From assembly GCA_013399015.1 (NCBI GenBank), contig VWZX01008611.1:449472-513471 (forward strand): DNA of 64,000 nt, written 5' to 3'. This document shows positions 34,901 through 44,597 of this stretch, in pieces. The notes beneath the pieces were generated by a model that searched no databases, was not told where the DNA came from, and saw only the letters and a program-made list of their open reading frames with translations. Each line of letters begins with the position of its first letter. Within the stretch, counting starts at the first letter, position 1. The translations under genes were made by a program, and so were the position numbers. The DNA comes from Galbula dea. Its lineage: Eukaryota > Chordata > Aves > Piciformes > Galbulidae.

Positions 34901-36772
34901 TCTCGTGCTCCCATCCAACCTGAACCATTTTGGGATTCTGTGATTTTTACCTTGATGCAGCCCTTGCAGAGCTGTAATTACAAGTGAGCACTTACAACAT
35001 TGGTAGTTTTGGAGAGCCACGTGTGAGGGTTTTTTTACAGGTAGTAAAATGGAAAATCCAATTTTCAATTGCAAAGCAAGCCCCTGAGTGATAGATGATC
35101 TCCTGGCAGCACCGGTCAGAGGGTTAGGGCTAATCACAGTGCTGGCACCTTCCCCAGTGGCCTGTGCCCAAAGACTGAAGAGCCTGCGCCGTGAGCCAGC
35201 CAGCAGAGATTTAGACAGACCCGTTTCTAGCTTATTAGGTTCTCTTTGTCACAGTGCTTAATCCTGCTCCCTGGTCCTCGTTAGAGCAGGGCTGCCGAGT
35301 CCCTTCATCAAGGAGCTGTGCGCGAGGCCCTAACGAGGCGCGCTGAGGCGTGAGGCAGCGAGGCCATGGCCTCCTGACTGACAGGGACGTGCTCCCTGCC
35401 GGCTGCCCCTGAGCCGGCCGCAGACAGCTGCCAGATGAGCCCGCTGAGGTGATGGCCACTTGTTGATAGGCTGATGTGAGATGTGTGACATCTTCTTGCC
35501 CTGTGTAATGGTCTGTCTTTAATTGTGTTAACCCGTTTTAGGGAGAGGCATGTCGAGGGTTAGCTGTGATGGGGAACATGGAGCTGGGGTGGGCAGTGAG
35601 CATCTCCCGCAGCACGTGTGAGCTTCCAGCTTACCCAAGTGCCTAGTTCTGAAAAGATAGCACATCAAGCTGACCTCAGAGTTCGCTGACAGTTTGGCTT
35701 AGTCTTCAAAACCTTGTCCTTTTGTTTTGTTTTGGTTTGGTTTTTTGTTTTGCTCCCCATAGTTAAAAGGTTATTTCTTTGCACTGCTTACTTCAGATTT
35801 CTGGGGAGAAGGTGGGCCTTTCTTCATCCTAAAATTCACAAAAATAAAATGTAGCACAGATGTCTTAATTAAAAGAACACAAGGAAATATTTCAGTGGCT
35901 AGACCATCCTGCTACTCAGCCTGTTGGATCTGTAGTCATGAGGAGTTTTAGTAGAGCATGTACTGTTTTTATTTTGGGTTGTAAAAATCTACAAAATGAA
36001 CAAACACAAAAAAACCCAAGCAAACTCCTAGCAGATCTCTTAAGTCTTCCTGTCATCCAAACAGGTAAAGCTGGCCTGTTCAAGAATGATGCTTTCTGTT
36101 TGTTTTTCTCAGTACCAGGAGCTCTAACCACAGGTTGGTGATAGGATCTTGGTGCAAACACCACGTTGGGCTCTAGGAAGGCAAAAAATCTGCTGTGCAT
36201 TGCTTACTGACATTGTATGTGGGGCAGTGATCACAAATGCTTTGCAACGCTAAGCTTCAACAGAGGAAACTCCTACTGCAGTGTCACTGTACCATTGCTC
36301 CTGCAAGCCGTGGTGGAGAGAGCCCAACACCTAGGCACTATTGAGCTCTGCTTAAAACTAATTTGGTGAATAAATAGAATATGCAGTGGCTGAGTCCAGT
36401 TCTGTTGTGCAATATGCAGTAGCACTGTGAAACGAAGAGTGGAACTGCATCCATTGTGGTGGGAATGACTATATCCTCCTTTTCCACTCTGCTAAGACTG
36501 AAATATTTGCTTTTATTATGATTGTTCTCTAGGAAATTACTGAGAAGTTTTATATTCACAGCAGGATACTTAAGATTTTTTGTATTCAGGTGTTGGGTTT
36601 TTTTTTTTCTCATATGCTGTTTTGTTTAACGTCTTTCAGGTAATTTGGATTTGACTGGTCAAAAGCAAGTCTTCAAAGCAGAGAACAATCCATGGGTGAC
36701 ACCAATTGCTGACCAGTTCCAGCTGGGAGTATCTCATGTTTTTGAATACATTCGTTCAGAAACATACAAATA
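4889..36772 (+). CDS. RSU1: RSU1, Ras suppressor protein 1 (partial, seven coding exons)
   Basis: RSU1 is a cytoplasmic leucine-rich-repeat protein. It binds the LIM5 domain of PINCH1 in the ILK-PINCH-parvin complex at integrin adhesions, and it was first found as a suppressor of v-Ras transformation. The coding exons are 4889-4997, 8739-8789, 22105-22225, 23499-23617, 25100-25182, 25456-25570 and 36640-36772. They join in frame with no stop to 731 bases, giving residues 1-243 plus two bases of codon 244. The product has an N-terminal cap (about 1-40) and seven LxxLxLxxNxL repeats (about 42-195, e.g. ITQLVLSHNKLT and LKELHIQGNRLTVL). A C-terminal cap follows, including NNPWVTPIADQFQLG (215-229). 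As I recall it, the human protein has 277 residues, and the missing 34 fit one final exon beyond the window. Apparent differences from human, from memory, include Cys23, Thr28 and Pro34. Nothing looks broken. Confidence 0.96.
4998..8738 (+). other. RSU1: RSU1 intron 2
   Basis: This 3.7-kb phase-1 intron runs from GTGCGT to ctcttcatttgcag. Its first ~120 bases still belong to the CpG island and are G-rich (5071-5120), and the rest is ordinary AT-rich intron. One CR1 tail lies at about 7219-7276. Nothing else is recognisable. Confidence 0.85.
7219..7276 (+). mobile_element. CR1 LINE 3' fragment
   Basis: The stretch reads like the CR1 3' UTR (ggcctggatgatccttgtgg, then gtcctttccag) and ends with one terminal octamer, ATTCTGTG, at 7269-7276. 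It lies in intron 2 on the same strand as the gene and is 5'-truncated, as most CR1 copies are. Confidence 0.75.
8739..8789 (+). CDS. RSU1: RSU1 exon 3
   Basis: This 51-base exon completes Phe37 and encodes residues 38-53 (TLSHITQLVLSHNKLT, the first leucine-rich repeat), plus one base of Thr54. The acceptor is ttcatttgcag and the donor is ACCA|GTAAGT. Both borders are phase 1, so skipping it would keep the frame and delete 17 residues, the first repeat. Confidence 0.95.
13540..14760 (+). repeat. pyrimidine-rich intronic segment
   Basis: For about 1.2 kb the transcribed-sense strand is strongly enriched in T and C, with many ttcct/tctgt words. Purine runs are rare. It is not a simple tandem repeat. 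It may be a very old, degraded element, since the short peptide LKSLGVIF at about 14.4 kb faintly recalls a LINE reverse-transcriptase thumb motif. That link is weak. Confidence 0.35.
16890..16963 (+). mobile_element. CR1 LINE 3' fragment
   Basis: A stretch with CR1 words (cattggactgat, ctcttccaaccttagta) ends in two octamers, ATTCTGTG at 16948-16955 and GTTCTGTG at 16956-16963. It is in plus orientation and 5'-truncated, with an approximate left border. Confidence 0.7.
18190..18250. repeat. possible ancient amniote interspersed repeat
   Basis: The words gaccatctaacccagtgtct and gctgtccaacag resemble a dispersed motif I recall from many amniote genomes (ccatctagcccagtatcctg, followed by a ...caacagtgg word). 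I cannot name the family with certainty, and the match is by memory only. Confidence 0.3.
22105..22225 (+). CDS. RSU1: RSU1 exon 4
   Basis: This 121-base exon completes Thr54 and encodes residues 55-93, plus two bases of Gly94. It begins VPANIADLRNIEVLNFFNNQ and covers the second repeat and the start of the third (LKHLNLG). The acceptor is ttcccacag and the donor is CTTGG|GTAGGT. The sequence is near-identical to human RSU1 as I recall it, with conservative changes at the start. Confidence 0.96.
22226..23498 (+). other. RSU1: RSU1 intron 4
   Basis: This 1.27-kb phase-2 intron carries an A/G/C-only minisatellite at about 22.54-22.69 kb. That repeat creates open frames in several registers, which are artefacts. 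The acceptor is cctcttcactcacag. Nothing else is recognisable. Confidence 0.85.
22561..22668 (+). repeat. 25/29-bp purine-rich minisatellite
   Basis: Four tandem units start at 22561, 22586, 22615 and 22644. Each is built from caaaggaaagaaac followed by an a(a/g)aaaccaaaa segment. Two units carry an extra CAAA, which makes them 29 rather than 25 bases. The flanks are similar, and there is almost no T on this strand from about 22530 to 22690. The reverse strand reads as alternating Phe, Leu, Val, Cys and Ser codons, which explains the false hydrophobic ORFs there. Confidence 0.9.
23499..23617 (+). CDS. RSU1: RSU1 exon 5
   Basis: This 119-base exon completes Gly94 and encodes residues 95-133 (MNRLNTLPRGFGSLPALEVL... 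to FFYL), plus the first base of Thr134. It covers the rest of the third repeat and the fourth. The acceptor is cttcactcacag and the donor is CTGA|GTAAGA. Skipping exons 4 and 5 together (240 bases) would keep the frame, but skipping either alone would not. Confidence 0.96.
23618..25099 (+). other. RSU1: RSU1 intron 5
   Basis: This 1.48-kb phase-1 intron runs from GTAAGA to tgctgtttaatttgcag. It includes a poly-A run near 24.03 kb. No mobile element or exon is recognised. Confidence 0.85.
25100..25182 (+). CDS. RSU1: RSU1 exon 6
   Basis: This 83-base exon completes Thr134 and encodes residues 135-161 (TLRALYLSDNDFEILPPDIG to LQI), which is the fifth repeat and the start of the sixth. It ends in phase 0 at ATA|GTAAGT. 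The acceptor is gtttaatttgcag. Confidence 0.96.
25183..25455 (+). other. RSU1: RSU1 intron 6
   Basis: This is a short 273-base phase-0 intron, from GTAAGT to tctgttccctcttag. Nothing else is visible in it. Confidence 0.9.
25456..25570 (+). CDS. RSU1: RSU1 exon 7
   Basis: This 115-base exon encodes residues 162-199 (LSLRDNDLISLPKEIG... to LPPEL), plus the first base of Gly200. It holds the sixth and seventh leucine-rich repeats. The acceptor is ttccctcttag and the donor is CTGG|GTAAGA. Confidence 0.96.
27897..27935 (-). mobile_element. CR1 LINE 3' fragment, antisense
   Basis: The words agggacccacaaggatcatt and gagcccaactcc are the reverse complement of the CR1 3' UTR. The terminal octamers that should precede it on this strand are lost, so this is a short internal remnant. 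Confidence 0.6.
34715..34948 (+). mobile_element. CR1 LINE 3' end (about 230 bp)
   Basis: This is the longest and clearest CR1 copy in the window. It shows the usual order: tgtggatgaggaagaacttc, gagggtgactgagcactgg, agttgcccagagaggaggtgg, ctggacacaatcctgagtg, gggctggatgacctc and an ATTCTGTG octamer at 34935-34942 followed by a decayed second copy. It is 5'-truncated, non-coding and in the same orientation as RSU1. Confidence 0.88.
35150..35460. other. isolated CpG-rich block in intron 7
   Basis: A roughly 300-base segment is clearly richer in G, C and CpG than the surrounding intron. Examples are ctaacgaggcgcgctgaggc and gagccggccgc, and there is a perfect palindrome gaggccatggcctc at 35361-35374. 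It has no recognised gene, no clear exon borders and no CR1 signature. It could be an enhancer, an internal promoter or a decayed GC-rich insertion. Confidence 0.5.
35718..35752 (+). repeat. GTTTT-type simple repeat
   Basis: This is a low-complexity run of gttttgttttggtttgg type. It has no function that I can infer and may be a decayed poly(A)-tail-like remnant on the opposite strand. Confidence 0.6.
36640..36772 (+). CDS. RSU1: RSU1 exon 8
   Basis: This 133-base exon completes Gly200 and encodes residues 201-243 (NLDLTGQKQVFKAENNPWVT... to IRSETYK), plus TA, the first two bases of Tyr244. This is the capping region after the last repeat. The acceptor is gtctttcag and the donor is AAATA|GTAAGT. 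The next true exon must begin with C or T to restore Tyr. No such exon was recognised in the remaining 27 kb. Confidence 0.96.
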
Positions 36773-39700
36773 GTAAGTATTACAGGTCACTTATGTACTA
36801 GTGCTGTGGTGTTCTTTCTTCCTGTGCTGTGGCCAAGTGTTACCAGCCACGCTCTTCTATCGTAATCCATTCAGTAGCTTGGTATCCAGGGCAAACAGGC
36901 AAACCTGTACGTTAATGTTAAGGAATTTTGCTGACAAGAAGGTAGATAAATGTGATTTAGACATGTTAGGAAGAAAGCACAAAGACTGATACCATCCTGC
37001 ACTTGTTATTCATTTGTAAGAGCTATTAAGTAACAAGAGAGTTGTAAAAGAGCAAGCATTCAGTGAATGATTGTTCTTTTCAATAAAAATTTCCATGTTC
37101 CAGTCCACACTTGAGATAGGAAGCTACTTCTACATGCCTGACAACAACCTTGATGCAGCCACACAGTACTTAGTGCTGTAGGTAGTACAAAGCTGAAGCT
37201 GGAAAGTTAGTTTTTGTGTTTCCTCTTTATTTAAAAAATACAGTTGAATAACTTGGAGGCATTTCTGACAACTTGTTTGTACGGTAGCTCTCTAAACTCA
37301 GTTCCCAAAGGAGAGTATTCACCAGTGAAGCTTGTGGGATTCCAGAGAGATGTAAATTTCTGTATCAAACAAAATGATCCAGCAATGGCTTTTGTAGGAG
37401 TTCTTCATGTGGAGAATTTTAGGTGAAAAGAATCACAGATGGGAGAGTGGTTACAAAATTTGTCAGAAATGTCCTGATATTTATGCTGTAATATATGTTC
37501 TCAAGATAGATTTATTCATAGATTTAAGTAGGCTGCAACACCCTTCTTCCAATAGTACTTTGTACTACAGACATGGTGTAGGGAAGCAGCTGGCTCCTTG
37601 GGCCATCCCTTCCCCACAGGCCCTCGTGTAGTTGCATCTAGATTTCTTGATAATGATTTGTATTTTTTGTTACTGCCAGTTTTGTATTTCCGTTTGAGCA
37701 ATGTAGGTTAGGGACCTTTGTGCACTTCTCACAGGGACAGCTCTGGCCATCATGAGGAGAGCAAAGCTTCAAAGAATTTGACCCATATTCAGTTTGTGGG
37801 GGAAGAGGAGAGGCTGTTGTTGTCTATCTATAATTGAGGGAAAGATTTTATAACTGCTCTGGCAACTTTCCTTGTGCTATCAAAACTGATGTAGAAGGTT
37901 CTGTAATTCTTACTTGCCTCAGCTGTTGCTCTTTGTTTTAAATTAGCCATATGATGTTTTCTGTCTTGTTCTTTGCTGAGGTGTAACAGTGTCTTGGCTA
38001 ATGGGCTGATTTTGTCCACAGTAAATATTTGAAGCTTGGATAGTTAACAGTGTAAGCAAAATTAGGCTCTGCCCCAGTAATGGGTGGGGAATAGAATCAA
38101 ATCATTTTTTCCATGGCCCATTCATGGCTTCTATTTTCAGCTTAGAAGCTTAGTCAGTTAAAATGTCAATATTTTCAAAGATTAGTGTTGAGAACTAAAT
38201 GATGCAATTTTTTATATTCAGCACATAACCCATTTTGTATTTAAGCCATACATAAAAAATATCTGTATAATTTTGTTAGAATCACAGTAGCAGCTTCTTT
38301 TGATTCTTGTCTCTTAGTTCACATGCTATAAAGTGAGTTTGTGGATTTTCCTGCTGAAAAAGATTGTCCTCTTTATTTCCACTTTCCTTTTAAATCTGTG
38401 ATCTGAGGATTACTTGGATGCCACCTGCTACAGACATTTTTCTGTTTGCATTTGATTTTGGGTGTTAAAACTCATAAGCAATGGCATAAGCTAGGTAACA
38501 GGTCTAGTGGCAATACTGTGCACCAAAGCCAATATTCTGTGAGCACAGAAGAAATGGAAACCCCTTTTTGTCATGAGATTTGTGATCTTTTCCCACTAAC
38601 AACTCTACCTCACCTTCAGCTTCCTCTTCCTTTCGGAGCCTGTGTCCAGATACTCTCTCTTTTTCTCGTTAAGCAAATCACAGGCTTGAGATGTGACTGC
38701 AGTAATTAACTGTGCAGATTCCTAATGAAGCAAAACAGAGTTATTTGGGGTTTTCTTTGGAACATTTAGCCAAATGAAAAATTTTAAATTTACCTTGCCA
38801 CGTTTGATAGATCTAACCAGCTTACCTGTTACCCTGAGACAAAGCAGTACAGTTACAGGGGTGGTTGGCCACAATGCTCTTTAGATAACCTCACTTGCAG
38901 CCCTGAGAAGAGAGGAGCTGCCCTGTTAGCAGCTGACAGTCACATCAGACTGATCACTTTCAGGTACTTTTTATAAACCAGGAACTATGCATCTATATGG
39001 TAGATGGATTTTGAGCTCCAGAGGTGGTAATTGTCTCCCTCTGCCCATTGCTTTTGCTGGTTGATGGGAAATATTGATTTTACTTTGTTTACAAGCCTAA
39101 CATTGTCTATGCTAGCTGAGACAGAGAGGGCATCCTCACACCATCACAAGTGCTGAGTTTCAGAGGCTTAGCAAGTTGTGTTTCACTAAGTGGTTTATGC
39201 TAATACCACTTATTTTGTGTTTGCAATGACCAGAATATCGTATTTACTCAGTTGCTGTTATCTCAGCCAGAAGGTGGCAACTCAGTAAGTCTTGGCAGTG
39301 CTCTCACTTGCAGTTGTCTTCCCAAACCTTGCTGTTTCTAGTGACTCCTGGCACAAGCCATAGCTGTGTGCTGCTGCCGATATCGGAGATTTCCACTCAG
39401 GTGCTGTGAGGTTGCACTTGGGAAGCAACTACCAAATGGATCACAAACCTCTTCTTTTCTCTCTAAAATGTACTGGCTGTTGCAGGCATATTTAGTGAAA
39501 AATTACACCCCATTTTTAGCCTTGTCTTCAGATATTCATGCTCCAGTGATTAATTGGTAAGTAGGGATGACACCAATGAGGGATGATCATGTCTAAAGAT
39601 AAAATGTCATTTGTCTCACACACTTTTACATTCTCACACTCCTATTTTACATGGTATTCATGCACCAAGTATAAAACTGGAATTGCACTTTACTTCTGAA

Positions 39701-42700
39701 GCCTGTTAGCCAGTAGGACCCTCAGAGCAGCTCTTACTTTGTACCTTCTTTCATTTCCTTTAATTTCCTTACCTTTCATGAGAAATGATGCCAGGTGATT
39801 ATTTTCAACCCTCATTTTTCAAGGCAGTCTTGTGCTGACAAAAAGAAAGGCCATATATTGTGGCAAGAAAACGTGTGTGGAGGGGCTCTTAATCCTCAAC
39901 AGGAAATTCAGCAGGTCTTGGCACTTGGCTAGCTTTTGTTGGCTAAAATACGCCCACTGCACATATCATCCTGTGACAGCATCATTTGCACATGGGTCAG
40001 TTTGCCAAGTGTATAATGATTCTTAATCTCTGACTGCTCTGCTAACTTTATGAAAGTTAAGTTGGTAAGCTGCATTTTGGCTTTGGTTCTATATGCGCTC
40101 AGAAGGTGCCATGAAACTCCTCATGTGGTGTTAGGGCTGTATTGAAGAGCAGCTGAAGAACTTGCTCGAGCAGGAAAGGGTAATGGCAACCTCATCTTCT
40201 CAAAGGGCTTAACTAAATGTTTTATTTTTTGTTCATGCTTTTAGTCAACTTTCGAAAAGTGACCTTGATGTTGTAGGCATCTTCTCTGAGGATCTTCTCA
40301 GTCTAGGGTACTGACAAAGGGGTGATGGATTATGTATTTAGTGGCTGCAGTGTACTTAGACGCATGTCAGCAGACACAAATATTGGAAAGAAAACAGTGA
40401 AATAAGTTCCTGTGAAGAGTGGAAATCCTGTGATGCGTGTCAGGATCAGTGTGAGGTAATTAGTGATTTGATTAAGAGGAGTTAGAGCTGAGGTGGTAGC
40501 AGTGAATGGGTTTGGTTGCTGCATTTACAGCAAAGTTAATCCAGAAAGGTGCTCTTTGGGTACGTTTCTGGCACAAATCATTTGCTCTTGATCAGTCTTC
40601 CTGTGAAACTAGCCCTTTGCCTGTTTGTCCTTTTGACAAAGGGTACTTTCTATTACTGAAGAGTCTATTGCAGTCATCATCACCTGATAGTGTAATCTCT
40701 GCTAAAACAAAATCATTTGCTGGGTCCTGAGTGCTTAAAATAGCATTCAGACTTCCAGCATTTCTGAGCTGCCATTGAACCCATCAGTCACCTTTTACCC
40801 TTCATTTAATGATTGTTGTCTCCCTGTTTAACCTCCTTATTCCAGTGGGGCAGAATTATGATGGAACAGTTGCCATTTGTTGGGTTTCTAGGAGGCAGGT
40901 TTTCCCCCTGAGGCAGTCAGTTTGGAGTCAAGAGTCTCAGAAGATGTTTTGTGAAAGGAAGTAAGTTGCGCTTCTCACATTTCCTTCAGGAGAGGTGGTA
41001 GAGGAGCAACCAATTTTAAAGACTGACACATTAACTCTTGGTGGAGGAAATGGTTTGATAAATGCTGTGCTGAGTGTGTTATCATTTAGCAGTGTTGGAA
41101 CACAGGTTTCCCTGGGCAGGCTGCTCTGTGCTAAGCATTGTAATTGAAAACCTCACTTTACCAGCAGTGACAGTCTGGAAAAATCCCCTCTTGATTCAGT
41201 GCTTTCTGTAGAGACAATCTCCCCAGCTTTCTTCCTGAGAATGAATTGCTGTACTGGACCCCCACTCTTACATAGCAGCTGCTTCTGTGGCAGCAGGCAC
41301 AGGCCATGAAGTGTCAGATTCTTTTTCTAGGTTATATTCACAGAGTATTTCAGCATTTATTCTTAACAACTGGAGGAGACTGGCAGGATACTCAGGGTGA
41401 TTCCCTAGAGTACGAATAGTATCCTGAAATCGCTCCTGTTTTTATTCCACAGTTGTTAAATCTATTTGATTTCAGCCGAGTGATTGATGTTGTCCAAGGT
41501 GTACAGATGATGATCAGTAAAACCACCTATCATGAAGTGAAAAAGATGTCAAAGAAGTTAAAAAAAAAAAATCCATGTGTTGGTGGTTGGAAAGCATGCT
41601 GGGGAAGTGGGAATTTCCAGCAGGTGAGATGGAGCCATCAGGAGAATTGACAGGAGATGTCCAGGAATGATGTTACTTGTGCAGCACAGAAGAGAATCAG
41701 CATACCACAAGGAGCAAGTGAGGAGGAAGGCTTACTTCCAGGTTCTTTGTGAGCCACCTGTGTGATGTGCTGGGGTAATAGGAGGAGAAAGAGAAGCACC
41801 ATCTCCAGGGCTGGGCTAAGGGAGTGAAAGTTTTCTGGTCCAGAAAAGGAAATATTATGCAGTTCAGGTTGTCATGTTCATGAAAGATGAATTCAGGCAG
41901 GAACAGGTGAAATGAGGAAGGATAATAGGATGATAAAAGGAACAAAGAGCCAAGAGGAGATTTAAAAGGTATTTTGTTTATTTAGCAAAGACTGATAAGA
42001 GGTCATTGCTGTCATTGGGAGGGAGAGGGGGAGGAAGAGACTGGGGTTAAGGCATTTAAAAAAGAAAAGGTGGACATAAGCACAAATACAAATAAGCTGC
42101 CCAGGTCTGTAATTATTAAGGGAGCAAAGTAATAACCTTCTGATAGAAAGAGTCTTCTGACAGGAGAGATGAAGGCCAACCCCTTGTTCGTTTCACAGTG
42201 AGCACTGATCAGTTTGAGCAGGACCAGGTGACCTGATGGCTTGTGGCAGAGGATGGCAGGTCTGTGATTCAGGCAGACCTTCCTGCTCCTCTAGTCATGT
42301 CTCCTCATTCTTGAGTGAAAAATGTAGATGACCTCCTTCCCTCATATTAAGATAGCTGCACAGTGCAACTGACATTAAGCTAAGGAAGATAATATAAATA
42401 AGCCAAAAGATTAGTTTGCATATTCTTTCATTTAATATTTTAATGAATATACATGGCAGTTTCATGCAATAGTTTAAAATCACTAATTTTTTTAATAATA
42501 TAATAATTGCTTGTTATATAAATTATGTATTCAGTAGGAAAAATTCAGTTGGGGCTATAAATATCTAGATAATATTCCTTTCTCCACTTAGACTGAAGAG
42601 ATGCACAGAGAGAATGTTTCTCTTTGTCTGTTTCTATGTAAAATTAAGTAACTTCTTATACTATCCAGTCATTAGATAATCTTGTAACAAAAAGAAGTGA

Positions 42701-44579
42701 GCCCAGTATGATCTCGGGAGTAATTTCTGATGGTGGGTGTTCTGGACTCTCAGGGGTGGAAATGAAGTTCATAGAAAGGAAGGCAAATCAGATGCTTTAA
42801 ACATCTCATGTAGCTTTGATTCAGAGGAGTATGCTTAGGTGCCTCAGCTGTTTGTATGACACAGAAGTCTGAAGATTTAAAGAACTTGGTAAGAGAAATA
42901 GGCCATAATAAATGCTGTTCTCCTGTTCTATTTTCTCCTCTCTAGTTATTCTTTGGTAGTTTGTGGAGTAGGTGGCTTCATGCATTCGATTTCTCTTAGT
43001 CTCTGCTCTACAGATACTTCTAGAACAGGTGTTCTTATTGTTTCTGGAGAGGAAGCTCTTGTGCAAGTGTTGGCAGGATGAACCTTCAGTAAGTGCTGCT
43101 TTTCCCTTCTCATTTGCACGATGTGTTTGTCCTCAGCCCCGTACCAGAAATAAGATGGTGCTGTGTGTCCAGCAGTCCACTGCTGGAGCTCACATCAGTG
43201 ACACCTTTACCTTTTGGCCCCTCACATGGACATATTGTCTGTGCCAGTGGTAGCTGTGGCCTCATGTATTTTAGGGTGGTTTTAAAGACTGGATGCAGAT
43301 AGTGGAAAAGTGATCTGCCCTTGGGGAGATTCTCCTCATCTTCTGTGAAGATGAACTTGGAGCAAATTAAGTTTTCCTCAGAGGGTGGCAGGAAGCAGGG
43401 TGCATCACAGCTTAGAAATAAACAAATGTTAAGGATCCTGATTCACACATTTTGATCACGTATCAGTAACAAAAATAATTAACCAATAAAAATCTATTAT
43501 CAGCCTGATGTGGGGAAATATGTCACTGGTGTTTGGGTCTGTGATATGGGAGGCGTGGTACTGTATATTTTATATGAAAACACTCATTCCTGTGCCAACT
43601 AAATGTTGTATTTATTGGCTGTATTTTAAAAATTGATAAATATATTAGTACATTATTTCCAAGAGAGAAAATAGATGACTCGGAGTCCTGACATCTTCAG
43701 ACAACATTTACATGCAAATCTGTAACTCTTCCCTAAAGGAAAGCAAACTGGAACCCATGTTGAAAGATAAACAAGAAAAACAGTATCTCTGTATGTTTGT
43801 GTTTATATATTACTAAGATGGATCTGTAATAAAAGCAAAGCTATCACTGATGTATCTGACAGCTACAGATACTGCCCATATAAATACTTGTCTAACTACT
43901 AATATTACCATTCTCTTTGATGTGAACTTTCATATAAAGTTTAGAACATTGTGCAGTAATCCATTTACCACGTCAGCAATACCAACTAAGGGCTTAAGTC
44001 ACTGGGGCAGATGTCTAGGACTGCATTAGAAGCCAAACTGGAATGAAGTGAGGGAAGTGCAGAAGCTGAGGTCTTGATGAAACCAAAGGTAGAGAAACAG
44101 TGACAGTAGGATACGGGATTCGAGTAGGGTAACAAAGTTGCACCTAACTATCGGGCAAGGCAAGGAGGAGGATACAGCACACATTGTGGTTATGATTACA
44201 GGAGATAGTAGTGAATACTGCTTTCCAGGAAGCCCTTGGCTCCACTAGATGTTTTAAGAGATGCAATATAATTGAAGAGCACTGTCAGCTCACAGTTCAA
44301 TGCTGTATCTGAAAGGTCTAAAAGAAGCTTTGGGGTAGGGAGTACAGGAATAGGAGCTTAGTACTGTCCACATCAGCTGAGGCTGACACTGAATTCAGTT
44401 CTGGTGTCAGTCGTTTTAAAGGGATGTGAGAAATGTGTTTAGAGAAACATCTCAGAAGTATTTGACAGCAGAAGTAGAGCAGATTAAGAAAATAAAGCAA
44501 AGTACAAAGTTCCCCCATGGGAAGGAAAAGAGGGTAAGAGAGACTTGCGGTTTGGAAAATAAAACTAAAACTACTTTAA

Positions 44580-44597
44580 GAATAATAATAATAATAA
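44580..44597 (+). repeat. (AAT)n microsatellite
   Basis: This is a short run of five to six AAT units (aataataataataat) in intron 8. Confidence 0.85.

Larger units (their letters stand above)
25571..36639 (+). other. RSU1: RSU1 intron 7
   Basis: This 11.1-kb phase-1 intron has the donor GTAAGA and an acceptor preceded by a poly-T run (36599-36609) and gtctttcag. It contains an antisense CR1 piece (27.9 kb), a longer sense CR1 tail (34.7-34.95 kb) and an isolated CpG-rich block (35.15-35.46 kb). A GTTTT-rich simple stretch lies near 35.72-35.75 kb. No exon is supported. Confidence 0.85.

Noticed and set aside
41450..41520. Exon-like stretch after tttgatttcag in intron 8
   Set aside because: The acceptor is fair, but no good in-phase donor follows and the peptide (RVIDVVQGVQMM) matches nothing expected for RSU1.
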